DNA of 48,017 nt from a virus. The notes beneath the pieces are model-generated. The model saw nothing but the letters and a program-made list of their open reading frames with translations. It searched no databases and was not told where the DNA came from. Positions 39,319-47,307 of this stretch are shown here, one piece after another. The stretch's first letter is position 1. Every line of letters begins with the position of its first letter. The stretch is taken from positions 1 to 48,017 of the IMG/VR virus record IMGVR_UViG_3300046808_000076, one strand, 5' to 3'. The position numbers and the translations under genes were made by a program.

Positions 39319-39978
39319 TTATTCAAAAGAAGAATCAGATTCTACAGCAACATAGTATACCAAATCTCCTGCAGTTGATTTAAAACGAGAAATCTTCTTA
39401 TTAGAAATTGTGACAATATAATCGCCAGGAAGCATCTTCAGATTGTCGACTTTAATATTGGCTTTGAATTTCTTAGATGTGTTTCCAGCAAAACAAGAAT
39501 AACTATTGCCAGTCGCATTCTTCTTATCGCCAACTTGAAGATTGATTGCTGAGCCATCGCCAACAACCTGCAGATCTTCTACCTTAAGAACAGATGCAGT
39601 TCTGCCAATCATGTTTAGCATAGTTGAAGTCAAAGTAAATTCAATGTCTGCGTCTGGGAAATTGATCTTGTTCTTTGGGACAGTCAAAACACTAGGATCA
39701 GCTGCAAAGAATTTAATACTATTGCCACCTTCTTTGATTACAACATACTTGTCTTGAAAGTCCAGATCTGGATCTCCAAATAAAGAAAGTGCTCCAAGGA
39801 ATTCGTTCAAGTCATAGATGCCAAAGTCTTTTGGGAAATTCTCGGATACTTTTGTATCAGATACTACGTTCTTCTGTCCAGAGATAGTAGATACTTCATT
39901 CCCACTCTTTATCAAAAGATTAGTATTAATTGTGGCAAAGTTCTTAAATAAGTTTACCGTTTCTTTACTGAGTTTCAT
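39319..39978 (-). CDS. 45: Sliding clamp, T4 gp45
   Basis: A 219-residue processivity clamp forming a trimeric ring. MKLSKETVNLFKNFATINTN is a typical T4-like gp45 start, and IYDLNEFLGALSLF and MLPGDYIVTISNKKISRF are further gp45 segments. I use ATG 39978, after AGGAGA, rather than the longer frame from 39996. The clamp also activates late transcription in T4, so CTAAATAG/CATAAATA-like late promoters would depend on it. A short gap upstream (39979-40021) contains ATATAAAA, possibly a weak promoter. Confidence 0.95.
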   Translation of the reverse strand: MKLSKETVNLFKNFATINTNLLIKSGNEVSTISGQKNVVSDTKVSENFPKDFGIYDLNEFLGALSLFGDPDLDFQDKYVVIKEGGNSIKFFAADPSVLTVPKNKINFPDADIEFTLTSTMLNMIGRTASVLKVEDLQVVGDGSAINLQVGDKKNATGNSYSCFAGNTSKKFKANIKVDNLKMLPGDYIVTISNKKISRFKSTAGDLVYYVAVESDSSFE

Positions 39979-40021
39979 TGGTGTTTCTCCTGTCAAATTT
40001 TATATTACTATGTATAATAAA

Positions 40022-40366
40022 TCACTTCTCATCTTTAGAATACTTTACATCATGCTCATACAAAAACATCAGACAACACATTGCGTGAGCCAAGTGGTGT
40101 GCTCCTGATTCTGGATCAATGGTTTCTCCTTCTTTATACGCCCACAAATGTCGTTGAAGCGCATCAAAGTACCTGCGCTTAGAATCTGGAACATGCTTCC
40201 AGTTATCTGGTTCGTATTTCTCTGCCCCAAAAGTTAAAACATCTACCGTGGCTCTTAATGCGAGTGGTGGAAGCAAACCATATTGGGGTTTACCTCCATC
40301 AAATTTACGACCACCAGTAGTTGCCGTTTGGGATTCTTTTACAATATCTTTCTGCTTAAGAATCAT
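40022..40366 (-). CDS. dATP/dGTP diphosphohydrolase-like (MazG-type) protein
   Basis: A 114-residue helical protein with KFDGGKPQYGLLPPLAL, LTFGAEKYEPDNW, RHLWAYKEGE and PESGAHHLAHAMCC segments. Repeated Glu and His on helices would bind metal as in all-alpha NTP pyrophosphatases. NCBI uses a dATP/dGTP diphosphohydrolase name for this domain. It could shape the dNTP pool. GGAGG precedes ATG 40366. Its link to base modification is not established. Confidence 0.75.
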   Translation of the reverse strand: MILKQKDIVKESQTATTGGRKFDGGKPQYGLLPPLALRATVDVLTFGAEKYEPDNWKHVPDSKRRYFDALQRHLWAYKEGETIDPESGAHHLAHAMCCLMFLYEHDVKYSKDEK

Positions 40367-40386
40367 TCGACCTCCAAAATGTTATC

Positions 40387-40418
40387 GAGTCTGGACTCTC
40401 TAAGGAAAATCCAGACTC
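40387..40418 (-). terminator. 9-bp hairpin between two small genes
   Basis: GAGTCTGGA pairs with TCCAGACTC (perfect 9 bp, 14-base loop) on the minus strand. It lacks a long T run, so its strength is uncertain. Confidence 0.55.
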
Positions 40419-40425
40419 AACCATC

Positions 40426-40686
40426 TTAGATGCGGCTAAATGCTTCTGCACCAAGGACACGGTTAGCGACAGAGATCATCTGGCGTGATGGTTTGCCAAG
40501 ACGATACTTCATGGTCTCAGTGCCATCACGTAGGACTGCTTTGTTACCATAAACACAGTAGCCCTGACTGCGCAGCTGATAAACTGCATCATGCGGATTC
40601 TTCAAACCGAAAGAACCTGCGATCTGCTTCGCTGTTACTTCGTTGCCTTTCTGAAGGAAGTTCAATAATTTTGCTTGTTTAGACAT
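40426..40686 (-). CDS. Winged-helix/HTH small DNA-binding protein
   Basis: An 86-residue protein: KQAKLLNFLQKGNEVTAKQIAGSF gives a helix-turn-helix (recognition part around TAKQIAGSFGLKNPHDAV), then a wing-like YQLRSQGYCVYGN. GGAG lies before ATG 40686. This pattern is common in small phage regulators. It stands between two terminators in a region with its own promoter, so a transcription-regulatory role is likely. Confidence 0.75.
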   Translation of the reverse strand: MSKQAKLLNFLQKGNEVTAKQIAGSFGLKNPHDAVYQLRSQGYCVYGNKAVLRDGTETMKYRLGKPSRQMISVANRVLGAEAFSRI

Positions 40687-40701
40687 CAGTTATTTCTCCA
40701 T

Positions 40702-40730
40702 AGTATAGCCATCATAAAAAGACTGGGTAA
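40702..40730 (-). promoter_or_regulatory. Possible promoter overlapping a terminator
   Basis: TTACCC, 17-base spacer and TATACT on the minus strand, 16 bases before ATG 40686. The -35 box lies inside the stem of the terminator at 40716-40754. Confidence 0.4.
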
Positions 40731-40754
40731 GGGGATGGCAATACCCCTACCCAG
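40716..40754 (-). terminator. Intrinsic terminator with T run
   Basis: CTGGGTA-GGGG...CCCC-TTACCCAG forms a GC-rich stem (40723-40754), followed on the minus strand by TCTTTTT. It is the clearest Rho-independent terminator in the window and ends the gene at 40763-41221. Confidence 0.9.
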
Positions 40755-40762
40755 AAGCGGAA

Positions 40763-41221
40763 TCAAACTGCGATTCCATTCTCTCTAAGAATCTGATTGA
40801 AGTCTTCTACATCTTGATCAACTTCTTCAGACTCATTAATGATTTTCTCTAAGCGAGTTTGATCATTTGCAACAGGTTTGGTTGCTGCAGGTTTTGCTGC
40901 CTTAGGCTGTTTAACCTTTACAACTTTTGCCTTTGCGACTTTGACAGGTTTAGATGTCAACTGCTTAGTATAGTCAGACAACTCTGACGCAGTAGGAACA
41001 GGCAGACCATACACGCCACGTTCTACTTTGTTTGATTTAAACAACCAGTTAGGATAACCAATTTTCACCCCACCTTTGGCGCGTTTCTTAGCCAATTCTT
41101 GAGTGATTGCAATAACTTCTTTCAAAGAAATACGACCAGACTTTTTCAGTGCAGGAGAATGCTCAATGAGAGCAACTACACATTTTTTCTGAGACATAGA
41201 AAGATCTGCAAATTTTAACAT
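40763..41221 (-). CDS. Small regulator-like protein with basic, Ala/Pro/Lys tail
   Basis: A 152-residue protein. The first 75 residues include SLKEVIAITQELAKKR and a closing PNWLFKSNKVERGVYGLP. That last piece is related to WLMVNRVGRGLYAIPG in the neighbouring MoxR protein, suggesting a shared winged-helix-type module. Residues 85-125 are a flexible Lys/Pro/Ala linker (PVKVAKAKVVKVKQPK), then an acidic helix. It has a strong promoter of its own at 41251-41279. AAGG precedes ATG 41221. A nucleic-acid-binding role is inferred. Confidence 0.65.
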   Translation of the reverse strand: MLKFADLSMSQKKCVVALIEHSPALKKSGRISLKEVIAITQELAKKRAKGGVKIGYPNWLFKSNKVERGVYGLPVPTASELSDYTKQLTSKPVKVAKAKVVKVKQPKAAKPAATKPVANDQTRLEKIINESEEVDQDVEDFNQILRENGIAV

Positions 41222-41250
41222 AACGAAGTTCCTTTCAAGGTTAAGATAAT

Positions 41251-41279
41251 ATTATACAATAATAATTAATAAAGGTCAA
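41251..41279 (-). promoter_or_regulatory. Strong sigma70-like promoter
   Basis: TTGACC, 17-base spacer and TATAAT on the minus strand, about 30 bases before ATG 41221 and directly behind the MoxR gene stop codon. Confidence 0.8.
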
Positions 41280-41280
41280 A

Positions 41281-42441
41281 TTAAACAACAGTTTCCTGTG
41301 TTGCAGGTTCTGCCGCGACTGTAGGATCCGATGGAACCTCTGGTTGCGGATTCGCAACTTTGTCATACAGATCAATAAATGCGGACTTTGTTGCAGCATC
41401 GAAACGATTGCAGCAGAGTTCAACTGCCTTGTTTCGATTATTAAAAATCGCATAAGCACGCACAATATGAATCATACGACGGGTTGTGATAGTTTCATCT
41501 ACACCACCATCAGCAAAGGTGCGACGGATTGCATCAGCCCATTTAACTAGGGTCTCGGCAAACTCTTCATCAAGACAATTGAAAGATTGCATCAAATTCT
41601 TGACGATCTTAATTTCAACTTTAGCAACAGGATAATCTTGATCGAATGTAACAGCGAATCGTTCCAAGAATGCCTCATTGAGAATATTGGTGCCGATATA
41701 ACGACCATCGTCACTACCCTTACCCTTGGTATTCGCAGTTGCAATAACATTGAATCCAGCAGCAGGAATGATCATCTCATTCTTAAGTTTGAAGTAATAT
41801 GGTTTACCTTCGAGAATCGGTTGCAAGCAAAGCAATGTATTTGCTGAGCCAGCATCGATCTCATCTAGCAGCAGAGTAATACCCTGACGCATTGCGATCA
41901 GTACTGGTCCCTCGACAATCTCGACGTTGCCGTTTGTCAAAGTCTTAGAGCCAATCAGCTGATCTTCGTCAGTCATCATATTCAGATTGACCCTGATTAA
42001 CGGACGCTTATGCTTTGCGCAGATCTGCTCCACCATAGTGGACTTGCCGTTACCCGTAGGTCCAGAAACATATGCAGGATAGAAAATTCCTGCTTTAATG
42101 ATTGTCTCTAGATCTGAATAGTTTCCAAAAGGCACGAAGTTTGGATCCTTCACAGGAATCAATTCTTTCGTGTTTGAATAGTCTACAACAAATGATTCTT
42201 TTATTTCTGGTTTCAACGCAGTGTTTCCTACTACTTGAGGTTGCTGACCACCAGGAATCGCATACAGTCCACGACCGACCCGATTGACCATCAACCATCT
42301 TGGGGATGTTTTTGTATTTAACTTCTTCATTACAGCAAGCAACTGAGAGTTCTCAACGATCCCACGATTAGCAACATCAGGGAACATCTCGTTCATCACA
42401 TTCTCAAATTGCGTGCGAAACTGCGTATCAACTTTTGTCAT
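41281..42441 (-). CDS. cobS: MoxR/CobS-like AAA+ ATPase
   Basis: A 386-residue AAA+ protein. Walker A is GPTGNGKS at 127-134, Walker B LLLDEIDAGS, sensor ATANTKGKG. The N-terminal 65 residues have a small module ending WLMVNRVGRGLYAIPGG. CobS-like proteins are universal in cyanophages and were named by resemblance to a cobaltochelatase subunit, but MoxR-type chaperone activity with a VWA partner is equally likely. The VWA protein is encoded just upstream (42539-44734). ATG 42441 after GGAG is preferred over GTG 42444. No cobalamin genes are present here. Confidence 0.85.
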   Translation of the reverse strand: MTKVDTQFRTQFENVMNEMFPDVANRGIVENSQLLAVMKKLNTKTSPRWLMVNRVGRGLYAIPGGQQPQVVGNTALKPEIKESFVVDYSNTKELIPVKDPNFVPFGNYSDLETIIKAGIFYPAYVSGPTGNGKSTMVEQICAKHKRPLIRVNLNMMTDEDQLIGSKTLTNGNVEIVEGPVLIAMRQGITLLLDEIDAGSANTLLCLQPILEGKPYYFKLKNEMIIPAAGFNVIATANTKGKGSDDGRYIGTNILNEAFLERFAVTFDQDYPVAKVEIKIVKNLMQSFNCLDEEFAETLVKWADAIRRTFADGGVDETITTRRMIHIVRAYAIFNNRNKAVELCCNRFDAATKSAFIDLYDKVANPQPEVPSDPTVAAEPATQETVV

Positions 42442-42473
42442 CACAAATCTCCATAATCAAGGTTACAAGAATA

Positions 42474-42502
42474 ATTATATTATTATTGCGAATTAAAGTA
42501 AA
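42474..42502 (-). promoter_or_regulatory. Sigma70-like promoter before the MoxR-type gene
   Basis: TTTACT, 17-base spacer, TATAAT on the minus strand. It is preceded by a terminator and shares TTTACTTTAAT with the promoter at 18799-18827. Confidence 0.8.
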
Positions 42503-42504
42503 GC

Positions 42505-42531
42505 AATAACCCTACAGACAGTAGGGTTATT
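42505..42531 (-). terminator. Hairpin AATAACCCTAC/GTAGGGTTATT
   Basis: A perfect 11-bp stem with a 5-base loop ends the VWA gene. It is the best copy of a hairpin repeated at 18830 and 35419. Confidence 0.8.
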
Positions 42532-42538
42532 AAAACCC

Positions 42539-44734
42539 TTATGCTACCACGTTTATAAACCTATTCAACAGGATCCTGCTAGTTCTTTTGGTATTCATAT
42601 AGTTACCAAATGACTTTGCAATAGAGCGAGCAGTTGAGTCATTATTGACTTCTAGTGAGGTTTCTACAATTTTTGTAGAAGAACATGGTATCATATACAA
42701 CTCATCACGACCAGAGTTATTCACGAGAGCAAATCCATTATCTCTAAATTGTTTTTTCCAGGAATCGATTAATGACCCAAAATTAGATTGGAAATCTGGT
42801 AAATTTGCATTTATCGCCCAGCCTAATGAACGTCTATCATTTTCAACAATATGAAATCCTATCGTCTTAATTTGATAACGATCTTTAATCATATTAAGTA
42901 AAGTCAATGTCTGCCTTGCATTATCTCCACTTATGGGATAAGTCTTTTGTGTAACATCATCCTTGATAAAATTCTGCTTTGAGCAGTATTTGCGTTTGTC
43001 TTCATCCCAATAATGTCCAGTTAAACCAGACTCAGCTCCAGGAAATGCACACATTGGAGTACCTTCGCCATCAGTAAGAGTGATCAGAGTTGTTTTCTCA
43101 ATGCTGTGTTTCTTGATATAGTCTCCGATGTTATTGTATACCCATACCAATGCTTCATTAAGTGGTGTTGAATTTAAGGAAAACCCTTCTTGAGCAACAA
43201 GAGTTCCAGTTAACAGTCTGCGTGACATATCATTGAATTCAGATGTCGTCATTTCACTGTTAAAGAATTCTAACAAACTAAAATTAGTATTAGAATCGAT
43301 AATGTTTTGTTTAGATTCTTTTACCTTGTTTGCGTGTTCTTTCATACGTTCCCAGTTTTCCTGGAGAAGATCACGCCTATCTCGATTCTTTTCCTCAAAG
43401 TAAGAAGAAGAAAATGCGAGAACACGATATGGAATATTGATTCTTTTGCAGAAAGTTGCTAATGAAACCACTTGTTCAAGAGTGTCATGCATGACTTTTT
43501 GCATCGAAGCTGACCAGTCTAAAAGCATAATCATGCCATGGTTTTTACCCTGTGGTAGAATAGTTACCTGCTTGAACAAGTCTTCACGCAGCTTATATGC
43601 ATATAGTTTATTCAAGTTTAGAGAGCCAGTCTTTGCTACACGAGCACGTTTATAAAGTTGAGCTGATTTTTTCATCTCAAATTCTTTGATTAGATAATTA
43701 ACCGTGCGTGTAGTTTCTTCTACAAACTTATTGTATTTCTGAACTTTCTGTGCCCGATGTTTTCTGAAGTAAGTGGCATCGAAAGACCCATACCGATTCT
43801 CATCCTGAATATACTTTTCAGTATACTGTGTGTCTGTCAAAGTCTGACTTAGAATTGTTTTATAGTCAATGACAACATCACGTGTATAAAAAGTATCCAG
43901 TTTCCATTGAATGTATTTTGTATCATGATCTGCAAGATTCTTCAATTTTTGCTGCATGGCAGAATCTGTAATTGAATCAAGATCTGAGTCTTCATTCTCA
44001 TCACCTTTTTCTGATCTTCTGTCTCGCGTCTTTTTAATTTCGCTATCATCAGATTCATCTGAAAGCAATTTGTAATCGCCATCGTCTTCAGAGTCGATAA
44101 ACTGATAGTCATCATCGTCATCTTCACCATCATCTTCATCAAGATAAAGATCATCCAAAGATTTTGAATCTAGATCTTTCTTATGTTTCTTCAGTGAGAA
44201 CTCATATATTTCTTTAGCCAATTGAATTACATCGTCAATTGTTTCAGTCTTTTCTGCACGATCAACGAATACTTTTTCCTCTGCGTCAAATTTTACGCCA
44301 CTAGAAAATCCTACCTTAAAGTAGAGATTAATTTTGTCGATCAAAAGTAAGTCATCCAATGATTGGATCTGTTTGATCCCAAAGAAGTCTCTTTCTATAA
44401 GCTGAGAGTATCCTTCGTTCATGCGCTTGCGCAGACCAGGATACTTACGTTTAATAAGTTTCTCAATACGAACATCCTCTAGCACATTCATATATGAACG
44501 CAGTCTGGGGGATTGTTTGATGGGTTCCATGTATTCAATGCCCGTATACAGAGCATGACCTACCTCATGGGCGATAAGCATATCTTCGATCTCAGGTGTC
44601 ATGTCTTTCCATAAAGGAATAGTCAATACACGAGAAACAATGTCAAAGCATGCTGTTTGAGCAGTTGCCCGAACAATTGAAAGATTCTCAGTTGCTAGCA
44701 GACGAGCAGAAATATCCGATGATTTAATATCCAT
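42539..44734 (-). CDS. VWA-domain protein with HExxH metallopeptidase motif (CobT-like)
   Basis: A 731-residue protein. HEVGH at 56-60, followed by LEDVRIEKL about 25 residues later, fits a zinc peptidase site. An acidic linker lies at 195-260. A VWA domain begins about residue 398, with MIDAS residues Asp406, Ser408 and Ser410 (DWSAS), and ITLTDGEG as the later motif. It resembles the large protein next to CobS in cyanophages and the CobT/ViaA partners of MoxR ATPases. It could be a metal-dependent substrate adaptor that the AAA ATPase remodels. Intact and complete. Its protease activity is not shown. Confidence 0.8.
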   Translation of the reverse strand: MDIKSSDISARLLATENLSIVRATAQTACFDIVSRVLTIPLWKDMTPEIEDMLIAHEVGHALYTGIEYMEPIKQSPRLRSYMNVLEDVRIEKLIKRKYPGLRKRMNEGYSQLIERDFFGIKQIQSLDDLLLIDKINLYFKVGFSSGVKFDAEEKVFVDRAEKTETIDDVIQLAKEIYEFSLKKHKKDLDSKSLDDLYLDEDDGEDDDDDYQFIDSEDDGDYKLLSDESDDSEIKKTRDRRSEKGDENEDSDLDSITDSAMQQKLKNLADHDTKYIQWKLDTFYTRDVVIDYKTILSQTLTDTQYTEKYIQDENRYGSFDATYFRKHRAQKVQKYNKFVEETTRTVNYLIKEFEMKKSAQLYKRARVAKTGSLNLNKLYAYKLREDLFKQVTILPQGKNHGMIMLLDWSASMQKVMHDTLEQVVSLATFCKRINIPYRVLAFSSSYFEEKNRDRRDLLQENWERMKEHANKVKESKQNIIDSNTNFSLLEFFNSEMTTSEFNDMSRRLLTGTLVAQEGFSLNSTPLNEALVWVYNNIGDYIKKHSIEKTTLITLTDGEGTPMCAFPGAESGLTGHYWDEDKRKYCSKQNFIKDDVTQKTYPISGDNARQTLTLLNMIKDRYQIKTIGFHIVENDRRSLGWAINANLPDFQSNFGSLIDSWKKQFRDNGFALVNNSGRDELYMIPCSSTKIVETSLEVNNDSTARSIAKSFGNYMNTKRTSRILLNRFINVVA

Positions 44735-44736
44735 AA

Positions 44737-44898
44737 TTAGTATCCAATATCAAAAATTACATGCTCATAGTAAGAGAGCATATCTTCGATCTGCTCACGA
44801 TTTGCCAACAGTTTATCATTGGCAAATTTAACTTCTTCTTTAAGACCATACAATACTGCCAGTTCTGCAAGTTCAACGTCGCAAAAGTCATCCCACAT
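44737..44898 (-). CDS. 53-residue small protein ahead of the VWA gene
   Basis: ATG 44898 has GGAGG at a 6-base distance, and TAA at 44737 lies two bases before the VWA ATG. The product (MWDDFCDVELAELAVLYGLK start) is a helical, acidic protein ending in SYYEHVIFDIGY. It is the first gene after promoter 44924-44952. A partner or chaperone of the VWA protein is possible by position only. Confidence 0.65.
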   Translation of the reverse strand: MWDDFCDVELAELAVLYGLKEEVKFANDKLLANREQIEDMLSYYEHVIFDIGY

Positions 44899-44923
44899 AA
44901 TTAACCTCCATAATATAAGAGTA

Positions 44924-44952
44924 ATTATGGACTAAAATTGAATTAAAGACAA
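44924..44952 (-). promoter_or_regulatory. Sigma70-like promoter of the VWA operon
   Basis: TTGTCT, 17-base spacer and CATAAT on the minus strand, 26 bases before ATG 44898. Confidence 0.65.
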
Positions 44953-44954
44953 CA

Positions 44955-45007
44955 CCTAAAGACCCTTCTATCATAAGGGTCTTAGGATTCCCCTACAGAT
45001 TGTAGGG
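44955..45007 (-). terminator. Tandem terminator hairpins
   Basis: Two stems follow the oxygenase gene: CCCTACA/TGTAGGG (44991-45007, 3-base loop) and a 12-bp CCTAAGACCCTT/AAGGGTCTTTAGG stem with one bulge (44955-44986). They separate it from the VWA operon. Confidence 0.75.
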
Positions 45008-45010
45008 TTA

Positions 45011-45583
45011 TTATTTGAAGTTTGGACCGTGCACCCAACCAACCAAGGAATATCTGGTACCAGAAGTCATTGGCGTTACCTCATGCAAGATCATAGAAGA
45101 AAACAAATTTAATGTTCCTAACTTTTTGTTTACAATTATTGGTTGATTCTCAAAGTGTAGATGTAGTTCACCACCCTCATATGTTTCTTCGTCAGATAAC
45201 TGAACACTAAAAGACAGTTTTCTACATCCATATCCACGATACATGTTATCTACATGTTTACCGTAGAAATCTTTTTCTTTATCGTAAATTGTAAACTGCA
45301 ATGTTTCAAGAAAAGTTAGATCGTATCTAAAATATTTATAATTTAGTTGATTAACTGCATCAGTGCATTTTCTATAAATCCAAGAATATTTTTCATCCTT
45401 CTCATCCAACCAGGAAACACTCCCCTTTCTTATAGAGTTCTTTGCTTCCTTATCTTCACCAACATATGCAGTGACAACCTTATCTTCCAATCCCATTTTG
45501 ATAATTTGAGAACACTCATCTGGTGTAAATAAATCAGTCCAAGCCCATCGCTCATGTACATTGTTGTGTAGAAACCAAGCCAT
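45011..45583 (-). CDS. 2OG-Fe(II) oxygenase, prolyl-4-hydroxylase/PiuC-like
   Basis: A 190-residue oxygenase. The iron triad His110-x-Asp112 (KHVDN) and His167 (LHEVTP), plus Arg177 (GTRYSL) for 2-oxoglutarate, match the P4H/PiuC group; LSFSVQLSDEETYEGGEL is the typical strand-turn. Common in marine T4-like phages; the target may be a protein or a small molecule. GGAG lies before ATG 45583. It follows gene 46 and is ended by two hairpins, so it is probably in the recombination transcription unit. Confidence 0.85.
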   Translation of the reverse strand: MAWFLHNNVHERWAWTDLFTPDECSQIIKMGLEDKVVTAYVGEDKEAKNSIRKGSVSWLDEKDEKYSWIYRKCTDAVNQLNYKYFRYDLTFLETLQFTIYDKEKDFYGKHVDNMYRGYGCRKLSFSVQLSDEETYEGGELHLHFENQPIIVNKKLGTLNLFSSMILHEVTPMTSGTRYSLVGWVHGPNFK

Positions 45584-45591
45584 AATATCTC

Positions 45592-47307
45592 CTATGTAGC
45601 AATCACTGAAAAGTCATTACGTTTCTCAAACTTAATGACCGATCTAAACTTATCAAACAACTGATCACCTTTATGACTGATAACAAAGATGTTAGTGTTT
45701 TCTCCAAAACTATTCATCAATGTAAGAAAGTAGTCAGTGCCTGCAGTATCCAAAGATGAATCAAAGATCTCGTCCAGAATCAAAAGATTAGTATTGACAG
45801 AGTTCTTCATCTTGGCAATCTGGCGCCAAGTGAAAAGAATAGAAAGATCTATACGCATCTTTTCGCCTTCAGAGAAACTAGCATAGGTAAACTCATCTCT
45901 GAATCTAGACTTGACTACCTCATTAAATGCCTCATCTAACTCAAAGTGAATATAAGCATCCATGGCAGTCAGATATTTGTTAATGAGTTTGTTCATAACA
46001 GGCAGATACTCGCGAATGATAGCAGTCTTGATGCCAGTATCCTTCAATAGTATATTTGCAACTTCTTCTAAATTTCTTTGCTCTTGCAATTTAGTTTTCT
46101 GTTGGATCTTTTCAAGTGCTTCACTGGCGAGTACCTTTAACTTGTTTTTCTCTTCATCTATATTAGTTGTGTCTTGTCTTTGAGAAGATAGTTCTTCCCT
46201 CATTTCACTAATCTGTCTAGACAACAAACTAACTGTTGAGTTCTTAGTAGAAAGAAGTATATTCTTATCTGTTATCTGATCATTGATTTTATTAATTTCT
46301 TCTAGCCGTTTGGTAAGATTTCCCAAAGCGAGTTCGAGTTCACTAATCTTTCTGTTGTTGTCTTGCATCTTGCTATGAAGATCATGAATAATCTTTTGCT
46401 TGTAGTCTTCGGATATGTCTTGCGAACAAGAAGGGCAAACCTCATGTTCTGTGAAGAACTCCGCATTATGCTCGCAGGTTTCTACCTTTTCAGTTAGTTT
46501 TGTCTTTAGTTGTTTGGCTTTTTCGATATCCTCATATAGAGCATCTTTACCTTCGATGCTAACTTTAAGATTATTAATGTCTTGAATGATAGTACCGATC
46601 TCAATTTCTTCCACAGAGATCTGTGCAGTATTATTGTCAATCTTGTTTTGAATTGCTTTGATACTTTCTGCTTTGGCGTTGCTGATTGTTTGAATGAGGA
46701 CTTGTTGTGATTCAACTTTATCCCGCGCACTGCTAATCTCGTTTTCAATCCTAGCAATTTCATCTTTAGTTTCCTGCGCTCGTTCTTTGAGCAATTGATT
46801 CATTGTCGAAAAGATTCGAATATCAAGAATATCCTCGATAACTTCTCGTCGCATTGCTGGCGATAATTGCATAAATGGAACGAAAGAAGCAGATCCTAAA
46901 ATGACTACTTGTGTGAATGTCTTGTAATTTAATTTTAGGATCTGCTGCTCAAGGATCTTTTGATAGTCTCTTGCTGCAGCATCTTGATTGATCATCTCGT
47001 CATTCTGATAGATCTCAAAGATATTTGGTTTGATTCCTCTAACTACACGATACTCTTTTTTACCAACACTAAACTCAATCTCAACCAAACAATTCTTGCT
47101 ATTGATAGAGTTAACAAGTTGTCCCTTATTGATGTTGCGGAATGGTTTGCCGAATAAAGCGAAACACAATGCGTCTAGGATAGTACTCTTTCCCTCACCA
47201 TTCTTACCAATGATCAATGTAGTAGTTGATCTATTAAGCAATACTTTGTTTAATGCATTACCTGTTGATAAAAAGTTTTTCCAAGATATGGATTTGAATG
47301 TAATCAT
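45592..47307 (-). CDS. 46: Recombination endonuclease subunit gp46 (SbcC/Rad50-like)
   Basis: A 571-residue SMC-like ATPase. Walker A is GKNGEGKST, followed by LDALCFALFGKPF. A long coiled coil carries the zinc hook CPSC in the middle (HEVCPSCSQDI). The signature FSEGEKMR and Walker B LLILDEIFDSSLD close it. With gp47 it trims DNA ends for recombination-dependent replication. ATG 47307 overlaps the gene 47 stop as TAATG. Length matches T4 gp46 (560). Confidence 0.97.
   Translation of the reverse strand: MITFKSISWKNFLSTGNALNKVLLNRSTTTLIIGKNGEGKSTILDALCFALFGKPFRNINKGQLVNSINSKNCLVEIEFSVGKKEYRVVRGIKPNIFEIYQNDEMINQDAAARDYQKILEQQILKLNYKTFTQVVILGSASFVPFMQLSPAMRREVIEDILDIRIFSTMNQLLKERAQETKDEIARIENEISSARDKVESQQVLIQTISNAKAESIKAIQNKIDNNTAQISVEEIEIGTIIQDINNLKVSIEGKDALYEDIEKAKQLKTKLTEKVETCEHNAEFFTEHEVCPSCSQDISEDYKQKIIHDLHSKMQDNNRKISELELALGNLTKRLEEINKINDQITDKNILLSTKNSTVSLLSRQISEMREELSSQRQDTTNIDEEKNKLKVLASEALEKIQQKTKLQEQRNLEEVANILLKDTGIKTAIIREYLPVMNKLINKYLTAMDAYIHFELDEAFNEVVKSRFRDEFTYASFSEGEKMRIDLSILFTWRQIAKMKNSVNTNLLILDEIFDSSLDTAGTDYFLTLMNSFGENTNIFVISHKGDQLFDKFRSVIKFEKRNDFSVIAT

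Noticed and set aside
41281-42441. Cobaltochelatase role for the CobS-like ATPase
   Set aside because: No CobN or cobalamin biosynthesis gene is in the window; resemblance is to the general MoxR-type ATPase, so the name should not be read as function.
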